Program-made: the position numbers and the translations under genes
The notes under the pieces: model-generated
Database searches by the model: none
What the model saw: only the letters and a program-made list of their open reading frames with translations
What the model was told of the DNA's origin: nothing
Source of the DNA: Amphritea atlantica
GTDB lineage: Bacteria; Pseudomonadota; Gammaproteobacteria; Pseudomonadales; Balneatricaceae
Assembly: GCA_024397875.1 (NCBI GenBank)
Contig: CP073344.1
Location: 2,223,001 to 2,287,000 of the forward strand
DNA: 64,000 bases
Reading direction: 5' to 3'
In this document: positions 17,007-26,090 of the stretch, piece by piece
Layout: each line of letters begins with the position of its first letter
Numbering within the stretch: position 1 is the first letter of the stretch

Positions 17007-18344
17007 TTATTTTTCCTCCTGTTCAGTCGCAGCCTGCTTCATCACATCAACCCAGTAACGGTGCTGAACGGTATACAAACCCTCATCTTCTGTTTTAGCG
17101 CCACTCATAATCGGGTTCATGCCCAGTTTTTTAGCCTCGTCATCCGGCCCCTGAATCCAGTGTTCAGAACCACGACACATATCATTCCACTCAAGATTGG
17201 TGGCCATAAAACCTTTCTGGCATGAACGGAACTCTTCCAGATCATCGGGGGTTGCCATACCGCTGGCATTGAAGAAATCTTCATACTGGCGGATACGCTG
17301 AGCACGGGCCTCGGCACTTTCGCCCTTAGGCGCGATGCAGTAGATAGTGACTTCGGTTTTATTCACATCGATAGGGCGGAACTGGCGGATCTGCGAGCTG
17401 AACTGATCCATCAGGAACACGTTCGGATAGAGACACAGGTTACGCAGATTACCGATCATCCAGTCCGCTTTCGCCTCTCCATTATTGGCAATCAGCTCAT
17501 CGCGGCGCTGGTAAATTGGACGGTCTTTAGGGTTTGGCCACTCCATCCACAGACAGATATGGCCGTGATCAAAGGCGTAGAAACCACCTTTCTGTTTCGC
17601 CCAGGTGCTGGCATCCATCGCTTTGGTTTTATCGGTTTCTTTATCCCGACGGCCGGTGGTTGCCACATAATTCCAGTGTACCGCGCTGACGTGATAACCA
17701 TCAGCGCCGTTCTCTGCCTGCACTTTCCAGTTGCCGTCATACACGTAGGTCGAGCTGCCACGCAGCACTTCCAGGCCTTCCGGTGACTGATCTACGATCA
17801 TATCGATAATTTTGGCCGCCTCTCCCAGATACTCCTCCAGGGAAACAACATCGGGATTCAGACTGCCGAACAGGAAGCCTTTATAGTTGGCAAAACGCGG
17901 CACCGCTTTAAGGTTGTGCGAACCCTTGCAGTTGAAGGATTCCGGATAGCCCGCATCATCAGGGTCTTTAACTTTCAGCAGCTTGCCATCATTATTGAAT
18001 ACCCAACCATGGAACGGACAGGTGTGTGCCGCGCGATTACCCTTTTTCGTCCGGCACAGCATCGCGCCACGGTGACTGCAGGCGTTGATAAAGGCTTGCA
18101 GCTCGTTGTCTTTATTGCGGGTGATGAAGATCGGCTGGCGACCCATGGTATAGGTGAAGAAGTCATTTTTATTGGGAATCTGGCTCTCGTGGGCAAGATA
18201 GATCCAGTTGCCTTCGAAGATATGCTTCATTTCGAGTTCGAACAGTTCCGGATCGGTAAACATATCCCGCTTGCAGCGATAGATACCCTTCTCAGGATTC
18301 TCTTCCATCATCGAATCAATTTTATTAAACAGTGCTGTGTTCAT
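17007..18344 (-). CDS. benA: Benzoate 1,2-dioxygenase alpha subunit BenA
   Basis: Catalytic subunit that adds O2 to benzoate to give the cis-diol. The Rieske cluster ligands are in CSHRGAML and CPFHGWVF (about residues 85-110), and the mononuclear iron ligands start in [12 protein letters not shown] near 208. I choose the ATG at 18344 (about 445 residues) because AGAGGTGG lies just before it; the open frame runs nine codons further to a TTG at 18371. It is the first gene of benABCD. A pair of BenR-type sites lies about 55-90 bp upstream. Confidence 0.95.
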   Translation of the reverse strand: MNTALFNKIDSMMEENPEKGIYRCKRDMFTDPELFELEMKHIFEGNWIYLAHESQIPNKNDFFTYTMGRQPIFITRNKDNELQAFINACSHRGAMLCRTKKGNRAAHTCPFHGWVFNNDGKLLKVKDPDDAGYPESFNCKGSHNLKAVPRFANYKGFLFGSLNPDVVSLEEYLGEAAKIIDMIVDQSPEGLEVLRGSSTYVYDGNWKVQAENGADGYHVSAVHWNYVATTGRRDKETDKTKAMDASTWAKQKGGFYAFDHGHICLWMEWPNPKDRPIYQRRDELIANNGEAKADWMIGNLRNLCLYPNVFLMDQFSSQIRQFRPIDVNKTEVTIYCIAPKGESAEARAQRIRQYEDFFNASGMATPDDLEEFRSCQKGFMATNLEWNDMCRGSEHWIQGPDDEAKKLGMNPIMSGAKTEDEGLYTVQHRYWVDVMKQAATEQEEK

Positions 18345-18397
18345 TCGGGCCACCTCTATTGTTTTATTCAAAGATACTCAACAGAGGGGTGACTCAA

Positions 18398-18433
18398 TAT
18401 CCGCTTTATGCCGACCTGTATCCTATTTATGCA
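18398..18433 (-). promoter_or_regulatory. BenR/XylS operator (two direct half-sites)
   Basis: On the minus strand TGCA-N6-GGATA (18433-18419), a 6-bp spacer, then GGCA-N6-GGATA (18412-18398), a period of 21 bp. This is the XylS/BenR consensus TGCA-N6-GGNTA as two direct repeats, with one mismatch in the promoter-proximal copy, as in the Pm and PbenA promoters. A BenR-like gene lies at 31618-32577. Confidence 0.85.
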
Positions 18434-18550
18434 CCTGCAGTGCAGAAACCGGATAATGCGTCTTTGCGGACAAAGAAAGGACTATCGGGGTAGAGACTAA
18501 TAGAACGGCAGTCTGCCGCGATAAATGGCGGTCTCATAATCTTAAACAGA

Positions 18551-19000
18551 CTCACCACAGAGGACACTGAGCGCACAGAGAAACCGCTAAACAGAACTTC
18601 TCCGTGCTCTCTGTGATAAAACCTTGATAGCGTTAAGCATCCAGACTCAAGCCAGCGGGTTTTGGAGCGGCTTCTGTCGTGATAAAAGACCGAGACATCA
18701 TCTAAAGCAAACTCACCACAGAGGACACTGAGAGCTCAGAGAAACCGCTAAACAGCACTTCTCCGTGTTCTCTGTGATAAAACCTTTATAGCGTTAAGCA
18801 TCCAGACTCAAGCCAGCGGGTTTTGGAGCGGCTTCTGTCGTGATAAAAGACCGAGACATCATCTAAAGCAAACTCACCACAGAGGACACAGAGCGCACAG
18901 AGAAACCGCTAAACAGCACTTCTCCGTGTTCTCTGTGCGCTCTGTGGTAAAAACCTTTCTAGCATCAAACATCCAGACTCAAGACAGCGGGTTTTCTTTA
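18551..19000. repeat. Three 161-bp tandem direct repeats with inner palindrome
   Basis: Units begin at 18551, 18712 and 18873, an exact 161-bp period; the third breaks off after about 125 bp. Each unit starts with CTCACCACAGAGGACAC. In the third copy this pairs with CTCTGTGCGCTCTGTGGT at 18931-18947, giving a long imperfect hairpin. Copies 1 and 2 have lost the right arm through the same roughly 11-bp deletion. It looks like a MITE/REP-type element that was amplified in tandem between the meta-cleavage and ben operons. No gene is seen in this stretch. Confidence 0.8.
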
Positions 19001-19023
19001 TCTCCCATAACATGCGATAAACC

Positions 19024-19048
19024 AAAAAAAGGCCTCCAAAAGGAGGCC
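19024..19048 (-). terminator. Terminator of the meta-cleavage operon
   Basis: On the minus strand stem GGCCTCC / GGAGGCC (19031-19037 and 19042-19048) with a four-base loop, followed by seven T, about 40 bp past the stop of the last gene. It shows that benABCD is a separate transcript. Confidence 0.9.
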
Positions 19049-19089
19049 AAACACATTGCGAAAGGGAGCAAAGAAACAAAAGTACAGGA

Positions 19090-19878
19090 TCAGGTAAACA
19101 GCACGGAGGCCGACCCGATTCCGCCAATGGAAACACTCATAAAATCGCCGGCCTGAACCGGCTCCAGTGGCACCAGAGAGCCCGACAGAATCACTTCACC
19201 GGCTTTAAGCGGGATACCAAACTCGCCCAGCTTATTGGCCAGCCAGACAACACAGTTCACCGGGCTACCCAATGCTGCGGCACCGGCGCCGGTACTCAGT
19301 AACTGGCCATTTTTTTCAACCACCATGCCACAGGTTGCCAGATCGACTTTGCGCGGATCCACTGCCTGGTCACCCAGCACAAACAACCCACAGGAGGCAT
19401 TATCTGCCACGGTATCCTGAATTTTGATCTGCCAGTTATCGATGCGCGAATCCACCACCTCAAAACAGGGAATCACGCAGTCAGTTGCCGCCAGCACATC
19501 GGCAGCGGTAATCCCTGGTCCCAGCAAGTCTTTCTTCAGAATGAAGGCGATCTCACCTTCCGCTTTTGGCTGGATCAGCTGTTGGGAGATCGGCATCTCC
19601 TGCCCCTGACTGAAGGCCATTTTATCGGTCAGATAGCCAAAATCCGGCTGATCAACTTTAAGCATGTTCTGAACCGCATTAGACGTCAGGCCGATCTTTT
19701 TACCGATAATCCGTTCACCCGCATCGAGGCGGTGTTGCAACAACTGCAAGGAGATATGGTAGGAATCTTCGATGGTAATATCCCCGAAACGTGAGGTCAG
19801 CGGCTGTACCTGCTGCCGCTGACACAGTGCCTGGTAGAGCTCATCACCGAGTAACTTTATCTGTTCTGTATTCATCAT
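19090..19878 (-). CDS. dmpE: 2-oxopent-4-enoate hydratase
   Basis: Adds water to 2-hydroxypenta-2,4-dienoate to give 4-hydroxy-2-oxovalerate in the lower meta pathway. The 262 residues match DmpE/XylJ almost throughout: LGDELYQAL, GKKIGLTSNAVQNML, QPDFGYLTDKM, AEGEIAFILKKDL, DTVADNASCGLFVLGDQAV and the C-terminal IGGIGSASVLF. It is the paralogue of dmpH in the same operon and is told apart by these stretches. It is the last gene, 33 bp after dmpC; two adjacent ATG codons can serve as start. Confidence 0.94.
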   Translation of the reverse strand: MMNTEQIKLLGDELYQALCQRQQVQPLTSRFGDITIEDSYHISLQLLQHRLDAGERIIGKKIGLTSNAVQNMLKVDQPDFGYLTDKMAFSQGQEMPISQQLIQPKAEGEIAFILKKDLLGPGITAADVLAATDCVIPCFEVVDSRIDNWQIKIQDTVADNASCGLFVLGDQAVDPRKVDLATCGMVVEKNGQLLSTGAGAAALGSPVNCVVWLANKLGEFGIPLKAGEVILSGSLVPLEPVQAGDFMSVSIGGIGSASVLFT

Positions 19879-19911
19879 CTTCTCAATATCTATTCGTCAG
19901 TGATTCAGCAA

Positions 19912-21372
19912 TTAAAGCTTGATGCAGACATTTTTCAGTTCGGTATAAAACTCCAGTCCATGTACCCCGCCTTCGCGGCCGATACCGGACTCTTTCGCGC
20001 CACCGAAGGCGGTCCGCAGATCCCGCAGGAACCAGCTGTTGACCCAGGCGATACCGACATCCATCGCTTCGGCAACCCGCGACGCCCGGGCAGAGTTTTC
20101 TGTCCAGATCGCCGCCGACAGACCATATTTGGTATCGTTCGCCAGTTCGATCACCTCGTCTTCGGTATCAAACGGACGGATATGACAGCAGGGCCCAAAG
20201 ACCTCTTCCCGCACGACACGGGCATCATCGGCCAGGCCGGTCCAGATGGTCGGTTCGACCCAGGCGCCGGCATTCAGCGCTTCGCCCATCTCGGGCACGC
20301 CGCCACCGGTGACCACGGTAGCCCCCTCTTCGACCGCCAGACGGTAGTAGGACAACACCTTCTCTTTATGCTCCTGACTCACCAGCGGGCCAAAGTCCAC
20401 TTCCGGATCTTCCGGCACCCCCAGCCTGAGTTTCTCAACCCCCTCCTTCAGGCGCTGAACAAACTCGTCGAAAACAGGACGTTCGACATAGACCCGCTCG
20501 GTTCCCAGACAGACCTGTCCGCAGTTCACAAACGCTGAACGCATGGTGCCCTCGATCGCTTTATCCATGTCGCAGTCAGCAAACACGATACCGGGGTTCT
20601 TACCACCACACTCCAGCGAGATATTGCGCAGGCCCACCGAAGCGGCGCGCATAATGATCTCACCGGTGCGGGTTTCGCCGGTGAAGGTGATCGCATTCAC
20701 ATCAGGATGCTCGGTCAGATAGGCACCGGCAGAATCGGGGCCAAAACCGTGTACCACGTTATAGACACCTTTAGGTACGCCACACTCGTTCATCACCTCA
20801 CCCAGCAGGGTGGCAGTGGCCGGGGTTTCCTCTGAAGGCTTGACCACCACGGTGTTACCGCAGGCCAATGCCGGCCCGACTTTCCAGGTCATCAGCAGCA
20901 ACGGCAGGTTCCAGGGACTGATCACCGCGATCACCCCTTTGGGAGTACGGTGACCATAGTTGAGTGCACCACGGCCATCCGGGGTATCCAGCTTAAAGGC
21001 TTCTGTCGGATGGTTCGCCAGAGTCTCAGAGAATGCCTTAAAGTTGGCCGCGCCTCTTGGAATATCGATATGGGAGGCAATTTTGTGCGGCTTACCGGTG
21101 TCTTTACACTCGGCGTCAAGAAACTCATCGAAGCGCTCATTAATGCGATTAGCCACTTTATCCAGCAACTGAATCCGTTGTGCCTGAGTCATCTTGCCCC
21201 AGGGACCTTTCATCGCCGCTTTAGCGGCTTTCACCGCGGCATCCACCTCGGGCTGACCCGCTTCATGGACCAGACCCAGCAGGCTGTTATCGACCGGGTT
21301 ACGGTTTTCGAAGGTTTTACCGCTGGCCGTAGTGACAAACTCACCATTAATAAAGTTTTGAAACTGTTTCAT
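19912..21372 (-). CDS. dmpC: 2-hydroxymuconic semialdehyde dehydrogenase
   Basis: NAD+-dependent aldehyde dehydrogenase of 486 residues that oxidises the catechol ring-cleavage product to 2-hydroxymuconate (4-oxalocrotonate enol). Catalytic cysteine in NCGQVCLGTERVYV, glutamate in LECGGKNPG, cofactor motif FTGETRTGE, and the C-terminal AWVNSWFLRDLRTAFGG typical of DmpC/XylG. The ATG follows TGAGG. It lies between catechol dioxygenase and hydratase genes; no DmpD hydrolase gene is present. Confidence 0.94.
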   Translation of the reverse strand: MKQFQNFINGEFVTTASGKTFENRNPVDNSLLGLVHEAGQPEVDAAVKAAKAAMKGPWGKMTQAQRIQLLDKVANRINERFDEFLDAECKDTGKPHKIASHIDIPRGAANFKAFSETLANHPTEAFKLDTPDGRGALNYGHRTPKGVIAVISPWNLPLLLMTWKVGPALACGNTVVVKPSEETPATATLLGEVMNECGVPKGVYNVVHGFGPDSAGAYLTEHPDVNAITFTGETRTGEIIMRAASVGLRNISLECGGKNPGIVFADCDMDKAIEGTMRSAFVNCGQVCLGTERVYVERPVFDEFVQRLKEGVEKLRLGVPEDPEVDFGPLVSQEHKEKVLSYYRLAVEEGATVVTGGGVPEMGEALNAGAWVEPTIWTGLADDARVVREEVFGPCCHIRPFDTEDEVIELANDTKYGLSAAIWTENSARASRVAEAMDVGIAWVNSWFLRDLRTAFGGAKESGIGREGGVHGLEFYTELKNVCIKL

Positions 21373-21467
21373 TCTGAAACCTCAGGGGAATAGCAAATTA
21401 GCAGATGTTGCCGCCCGGCATTCAGCCCCGGGCGACAGAGCGATCCGAACCAATCAGGTCAGAACAC

Positions 21468-22391
21468 TCAAGTCAGAACGCTCAGAAAGCGCTCATTCAG
21501 AACACGGTCATGGTAGAAAATCGCCTTGCCCAGATCCTCTGCTTTCCAGGTCACCGGTTCATGATCGGGATAATGATAATCACCGCCACAGAATACTTCA
21601 TTACGGTTACCCGACGGATCAAAGAAGTAGATCGTCTGACCATGGGTCAGGCCGTGACGGGTGGGACCGATATCGATAGAGGTATTGGTCATGGAGATCA
21701 GATCCGCAGCACGCAGTACCGATTCCCAGGTTTCCAGAAAGAACGATGCATGGTGGAATTTACCCGGCTCCGGACAGTCGATAAACGCCACATCGTGAGC
21801 TTTCATGCTGGCCGTCAGAAACGCGGCGACACGATTGCCTTCCGGATCGACCACCTGCTCGGCCAGATCAAAGCCCAGCACGTCGCGGAATAGTTCATAG
21901 GTGGCTTCAACATTCGGCCCGTACAGCAGACAGTGATCAAACCGGGTGGCTTTCATCCCTTTCAGATCCATCGGCCAGGCTTCCGGGTTGACGTTAGATA
22001 CGCCCCACTTACCGGTCTGTTCCTTCTCCGCATAGAGTTCAAAACGATGGCCTGTCGGCGCTTCAAAACGGATCCGGCGACCACAGCCACTCAGTTCTCC
22101 CGCAGCAATATGCTCGACTTCGCAGCCATAGGCCTTAAGATCGCTCTCCAGCTGCTCCAGCACTGTGTTGTTGAGCACTTTAAAGGCCATAAAGTCCATA
22201 CCCGGCTCATCCGCCTGACGCAGCACCACAGAGAACTTATCCACTTCGGTCCAGCCTTTCAGGTAGGCACGTCCCTGACTATCCCGTTCAACTTCGATCA
22301 GGCCTAGCAGGTCCCGATAATGGGTAACGGCTTCTTCAATATCCAGAACCCGGAGCTGCACATGACCGGGACGCATTACACCCTTTTTCAT
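21468..22391 (-). CDS. dmpB: Catechol 2,3-dioxygenase
   Basis: Fe(II) extradiol dioxygenase of the vicinal-oxygen-chelate fold, 307 residues, that opens catechol to 2-hydroxymuconic semialdehyde. Two repeated domains are visible. Metal ligands are the histidines in [11 protein letters not shown] (about 153) and FHHASFFLE (about 214) and the glutamate in [10 protein letters not shown] (about 265); the signature around [19 protein letters not shown] fits XylE/DmpB. It follows the ferredoxin gene, whose product would reactivate it. Confidence 0.95.
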   Translation of the reverse strand: MKKGVMRPGHVQLRVLDIEEAVTHYRDLLGLIEVERDSQGRAYLKGWTEVDKFSVVLRQADEPGMDFMAFKVLNNTVLEQLESDLKAYGCEVEHIAAGELSGCGRRIRFEAPTGHRFELYAEKEQTGKWGVSNVNPEAWPMDLKGMKATRFDHCLLYGPNVEATYELFRDVLGFDLAEQVVDPEGNRVAAFLTASMKAHDVAFIDCPEPGKFHHASFFLETWESVLRAADLISMTNTSIDIGPTRHGLTHGQTIYFFDPSGNRNEVFCGGDYHYPDHEPVTWKAEDLGKAIFYHDRVLNERFLSVLT

Positions 22392-22409
22392 TTTGGTAAT
22401 CCTCTATTG

Positions 22410-22730
22410 TTATTTTAAGCAGGCCTTTTCAGCCTGTGACTGATTGACAACCTCTATCCGCATATCCGACAGAGGGTAAACCCGACAAGCCAGTGCATAT
22501 CCTGCTTCGGCCTGACTTTCGCAGATATGCGCTTTGCTCATACACTTACTGTGATAGCTACCCGCTACAATCCGCACTTTGCACACGCCGCAACCACCGC
22601 CCCGACAACCCACAGGTATCGCCCGGCTCAAACATTTTTCAGAACCGATCAGCAGGCTTTCGCCAGGTGTTATCTCAAATACCCGACACGGCGTGGCGTT
22701 TTCGACAGTAATGGTGGGCATAAACAGCAA
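22410..22730 (-). CDS. dmpQ: [2Fe-2S] ferredoxin, XylT/DmpQ type
   Basis: 106-residue plant-type ferredoxin with the cluster motif CRGGGCGVCKVRI near residue 40 and a fourth cysteine in ALACRVYPLSD near 88. XylT and DmpQ reduce oxidised iron in catechol 2,3-dioxygenase to restore its activity. It lies 18 bp upstream of dmpB as in the dmp and xyl operons. Confidence 0.9.
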   Translation of the reverse strand: MLFMPTITVENATPCRVFEITPGESLLIGSEKCLSRAIPVGCRGGGCGVCKVRIVAGSYHSKCMSKAHICESQAEAGYALACRVYPLSDMRIEVVNQSQAEKACLK

Positions 22731-22744
22731 CCTTTAATAACCGC

Positions 22745-22936
22745 TTACCGGCCCAGCGTTTTTGCCGACTGGCCACCTATTCCCCAATGTTGCGCAGGGA
22801 CATCACTGATCAGGACCCTCACGGATTCCCGGGGTGCATCAAGGGCGCGATTAACCGCCTCTGTAATTTCATGAATCAGCAGCTCTTTCTGCTGATCCGT
22901 TCTTCCTTCAATTATGTTCACATGAATAATCGGCAT
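22745..22936 (-). CDS. dmpI: 4-oxalocrotonate tautomerase
   Basis: A 63-residue tautomerase that converts the 2-hydroxymuconate enol to its keto form. The catalytic proline follows the initiator methionine (MPIIHV), the family arginines are in the RTDQQKE and PRESVRVLI parts, and length is the usual 62 after methionine removal. It lies between dmpH and dmpQ; in dmp and xyl operons it is the last gene, so the order is rearranged. Confidence 0.93.
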   Translation of the reverse strand: MPIIHVNIIEGRTDQQKELLIHEITEAVNRALDAPRESVRVLISDVPAQHWGIGGQSAKTLGR

Positions 22937-22959
22937 AATTTTTCCCTACTACTGAGCAT

Positions 22960-23766
22960 CTAGATGAATTTGCCGCTGATGGTGCCCAGGTCCTGATAGC
23001 GTACGCTGAAGCTGTCGCCTTTATTAACCTGTACCGCCGCGGTGATCGCGCCGATCATGATGAAGGTGCCCGCCGGAATCTCTTCGCCACGTTCGCCCAG
23101 CATATTCGCCAGCATCGCCACAGAAGACGCCGGATGACCCAGCACCGCCGCGCCCGCGCCGGTCTGTACCACTTCGCCATTGATCTCCATCACTACCCCC
23201 AGCGTCTTCAGATCAAGGTCTGCCGGAGGTGCCATACGGCCACCGGTGATAAAACGACTGGATGAGGAGTTATCCGCGATCACTGACTTCAGATCGAACT
23301 TAAAATCTTTATAGCGGGAGTCGATCACTTCAACAGCAGGCATAACAAAGTCGGTGGCCCGCAAGACATCACCAATATGGATGCCCGGCCCTTTCAGCGG
23401 TGCTTTAGTGACAAATGCCAGTTCCGCTTCGATCTTCGGATGGATCAGCTCATCATGCCTGATCTCACCGCCGTCCGGCACGGAGAAGTAGTCCGCCAGG
23501 AAACCGTAACAGGGATGTTCAACCCCCATCTGCGCCATCTTCGCCCAGGAGGTCAGGCCCATCTTCATGCCGACAATCTTATTGCCCCGCGCCTCTTTGC
23601 GACGACGGATCTCCCACTGGATATCGAAAGCATCCTTGTAGGTCATCTCTGGAAAGTCATCGGTAATCTTGGTGACTTCGTAAGCTTCCAGCTCAGCATT
23701 TTCCAGATGGATCGCCAGCTCTTCGATCTGTGACGCCGTGAGTGTATTTGTTTGATTCTCAGCCAT
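22960..23766 (-). CDS. dmpH: 4-oxalocrotonate decarboxylase
   Basis: Decarboxylates 4-oxalocrotonate to 2-hydroxypenta-2,4-dienoate, working as a complex with DmpE. The 268 residues match DmpH/XylI: NDFPEMT-like DDFPEMTYKDAFDIQWEIRR, KIVGMKMGLTSWAKMAQMGV, FLADYFSVPDGG, PKIEAELAFVTKAPL and GAGAAVLGHPASSVAMLAN. Its ATG shares one base with the dmpG stop, so translation is coupled. Confidence 0.94.
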   Translation of the reverse strand: MAENQTNTLTASQIEELAIHLENAELEAYEVTKITDDFPEMTYKDAFDIQWEIRRRKEARGNKIVGMKMGLTSWAKMAQMGVEHPCYGFLADYFSVPDGGEIRHDELIHPKIEAELAFVTKAPLKGPGIHIGDVLRATDFVMPAVEVIDSRYKDFKFDLKSVIADNSSSSRFITGGRMAPPADLDLKTLGVVMEINGEVVQTGAGAAVLGHPASSVAMLANMLGERGEEIPAGTFIMIGAITAAVQVNKGDSFSVRYQDLGTISGKFI

Positions 23767-24809
23767 CAGATTAACCCCTTCTCTTTCGCCTGCTTTTCTT
23801 TAAACATAGTCAATGCCAGGTCTTCAATCATATCTTCCTGTCCGCCGACGGTGCCGCGACGGCCCAGTTCTACCAGCAGGTCACGTGCCTGAATGCCGTA
23901 CTTAGCTTCCGCCCGTTTGGCAAACAGCAGGAACGAGGAGTACACCCCGGCAAAGCCCAGAGTCAGGGCATCGCGATCGACCCGGATCGGCTGATCCATC
24001 ATCGGTACCACTAAGTCTTCCGCGACATCCATGATCTTGTACAGATCGATACCGTGGTCCGCTTCCATCCGTACCAGGGTGGCCACCAGCACTTCCAGTG
24101 GCGTGTTGCCGGCACCGGCGCCTAAGCCCGCTACCGAACCATCGATGCGGCCGGCACCGGCATCGATCGCCGCCAGGGAGTTGGCCACCGCCATCCCCAT
24201 GTTGTGATGGCCGTGGAAACCGATCTCGATAGACGGGTCCAGCTCGGCCCGCAACAGACCGATCTTTTCAGTCACCTCATCCGGCAGCATGTAACCGGCC
24301 GAGTCGGTGCAGTAGATGCAGTTGGCTCCGTAAGAGACCATCAGTTTCGCCTGTTCCAGAATCTTTTCCGGGCTGGCCATATGCGCCATCATCAGAAAGC
24401 CCACGGTATCCATCTCTAATTTGGCCGCCAGACCGATATGCTGCTCGGTGACATCGGCTTCGGTGCAGTGCGACGCAACCCGAATGGTGTTGACCCCTAA
24501 GTCTTTCGCCATGCGCAGGTGATCGACCGTGCCGATCCCGGGCAACAGCAGCGCGGAGACTTTGGCGTTTTTCAGTTTCGGAATCACCGCGCCGAGATAC
24601 TCCTCATCGCTGTGGGCGGGGAAGCCGTAGTTCACCGAGGTGCCCCCCAGACCATCACCGTGGGTGACCTCGATCAGCGGCATACCGGCCTCATCCAGTG
24701 CAGTGGCGACGTTGACCATCTGTTCCAGGGAGATCTGGTGACGCTTGGCGTGCATACCGTCCCGCAGACTCATGTCGTGGAGGACTACTTTTTTACCTTT
24801 CAGATTCAT
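23766..24809 (-). CDS. dmpG: 4-hydroxy-2-oxovalerate aldolase
   Basis: Class II, metal-dependent aldolase that splits 4-hydroxy-2-oxovalerate into pyruvate and acetaldehyde and channels the aldehyde to DmpF. About 347 residues; motifs [26 protein letters not shown] and [15 protein letters not shown] (metal histidines) are intact. The ATG at 24809 is preceded by GGAGGAG; the frame extends five codons upstream to a GTG that is less likely. It lies directly after dmpF. Confidence 0.95.
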   Translation of the reverse strand: MNLKGKKVVLHDMSLRDGMHAKRHQISLEQMVNVATALDEAGMPLIEVTHGDGLGGTSVNYGFPAHSDEEYLGAVIPKLKNAKVSALLLPGIGTVDHLRMAKDLGVNTIRVASHCTEADVTEQHIGLAAKLEMDTVGFLMMAHMASPEKILEQAKLMVSYGANCIYCTDSAGYMLPDEVTEKIGLLRAELDPSIEIGFHGHHNMGMAVANSLAAIDAGAGRIDGSVAGLGAGAGNTPLEVLVATLVRMEADHGIDLYKIMDVAEDLVVPMMDQPIRVDRDALTLGFAGVYSSFLLFAKRAEAKYGIQARDLLVELGRRGTVGGQEDMIEDLALTMFKEKQAKEKGLI

Positions 24810-24824
24810 TGCTTTCTCCTCCAC

Positions 24825-25736
24825 TTAGCCGCGTGCCGGCAGGGTAATGTTGCCGTTGGTTGCTTCTTCGGCAAACATCTCGGCGGTGCGCAGTCCGGCT
24901 GCGGTCATGATGTCCAGGTTGCCGGCATACTTCGGCAGGTAATCCCCCAGACCTTCCACCTCCATAAACATGGAGACCCGGTTGCCATCAAATACCGGGC
25001 CGTTTACCAGGTGGTAGCCGGGCACATATTTCTGCACCTCTTTGACCATCGCGTGAACGGAGGCGGTAATCGCCGCCTGATCCGGCTCGCCTTCGGTGAG
25101 ACAGTGCACGGTGTCACGCATCATCAACGGTGGCTCAGCCGGGTTGATAATGATAATCGCCTTACCTTTTTTAGCGCCGCCGACCTTTTCCACGGCACCG
25201 GCGGTGGTGCGGGTAAACTCATCGATGTTTTTACGGGTGCCGGGACCGGCAGATTTTGAGGACACCGTGGCGATAATCTCGCCATACTCTACTGGCTGAA
25301 CCTGAGACACGGCTGCCACCATCGGGATCGTCGCCTGACCACCGCAGGTGACCATATTGACGTTCATCTCCAGGTTCTGCGCATGGGCCCGCAGATTCAC
25401 CGGCGGTACACAGAAGGGACCGATCGCCGCCGGAGTCAGATCGATCATGATCACCCCCAGCTCATTCAGCTTGCGGCTGTTCTCGGCATGCACATAGGCA
25501 GAAGTGGCATCGAAGGCGATACGGATATCGTCTTCGATCACGTGCGGCAGCAGACCATCGACACCGTCAGAGGTAGTTTTAATGCCCATCTCCCGGGCGC
25601 GTTTGAGGCCATCAGATTCGGGATCGATACCCACCATCCATACCGGCTCAATCCATTCGGAACGTTGCATCTTCATCAGCAAATCGGTGCCGATATTGCC
25701 CGGCCCGATAATCACTGCTTTTAGTTTTTTATTCAT
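24825..25736 (-). CDS. dmpF: Acetaldehyde dehydrogenase (acylating)
   Basis: Converts acetaldehyde, NAD+ and CoA to acetyl-CoA in complex with DmpG. The 303 residues show the Rossmann motif [11 protein letters not shown], the catalytic cysteine in [12 protein letters not shown] near 133, and [17 protein letters not shown]. It is the first gene of the meta-cleavage operon; in dmp and xyl operons it is internal. The 350-bp divergent region upstream separates it from an ABC transporter operon. Confidence 0.95.
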   Translation of the reverse strand: MNKKLKAVIIGPGNIGTDLLMKMQRSEWIEPVWMVGIDPESDGLKRAREMGIKTTSDGVDGLLPHVIEDDIRIAFDATSAYVHAENSRKLNELGVIMIDLTPAAIGPFCVPPVNLRAHAQNLEMNVNMVTCGGQATIPMVAAVSQVQPVEYGEIIATVSSKSAGPGTRKNIDEFTRTTAGAVEKVGGAKKGKAIIIINPAEPPLMMRDTVHCLTEGEPDQAAITASVHAMVKEVQKYVPGYHLVNGPVFDGNRVSMFMEVEGLGDYLPKYAGNLDIMTAAGLRTAEMFAEEATNGNITLPARG

Positions 25737-26087
25737 ATCACCCTATCCCAAAATACCCGACGCCTGGCTAATACATGCAGTGCGACAAGCCGTTACAGCA
25801 TACGATTACAGCCTTCACCAGTTGGTGACGATCTTTAATATTGCGCCCTTATCTGACCAGACCAATTGGTTCATAACGTTCAAAAAATCAGCCAGGAGCG
25901 TCTCTAACGTCTCTACTATCTCCGCAGCCACCGGGGAAAAAAATCCGCTCAGCGAAACTCTGTATCCATTTTCTGCAGCGAACAGAATGCAATGCGCTAG
26001 ATGGACAAAGCTTGCAATCAGTGGCTATTGGAAAGGCCCTTTCAGACATAGGCTGAGTCGACTTAATCCTCTAACTTTGAGAAATTA
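25737..26087. promoter_or_regulatory. Divergent control region, meta operon / ABC transporter
   Basis: A 350-bp region between dmpF (leftward) and the transporter operon (rightward). It contains two related dyads: TCACCA-GT-TGGTGA at 25815-25828 and the perfect ACCAATTGGT at 25861-25870, centres about 44 bp apart. These could be the sites of the IclR-type regulator encoded at the end of the transporter operon. No BenR half-site pair like that at benA was found, and no gene is seen. Confidence 0.5.
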
Positions 26088-26090
26088 GTG

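Noticed and set aside
18551..19000. CRISPR-like array
   Set aside because: The repeats are 161 bp long, directly adjacent without spacers, and there are no cas genes.
19900..20538. Plus-strand open frame of 212 codons inside dmpC
   Set aside because: Antisense shadow of a complete aldehyde dehydrogenase with all catalytic residues.
24519..25259. Plus-strand open frame of 246 codons across dmpG and dmpF
   Set aside because: Fully antisense to two strongly conserved genes. Its His/Gln-rich composition is typical of a shadow frame.
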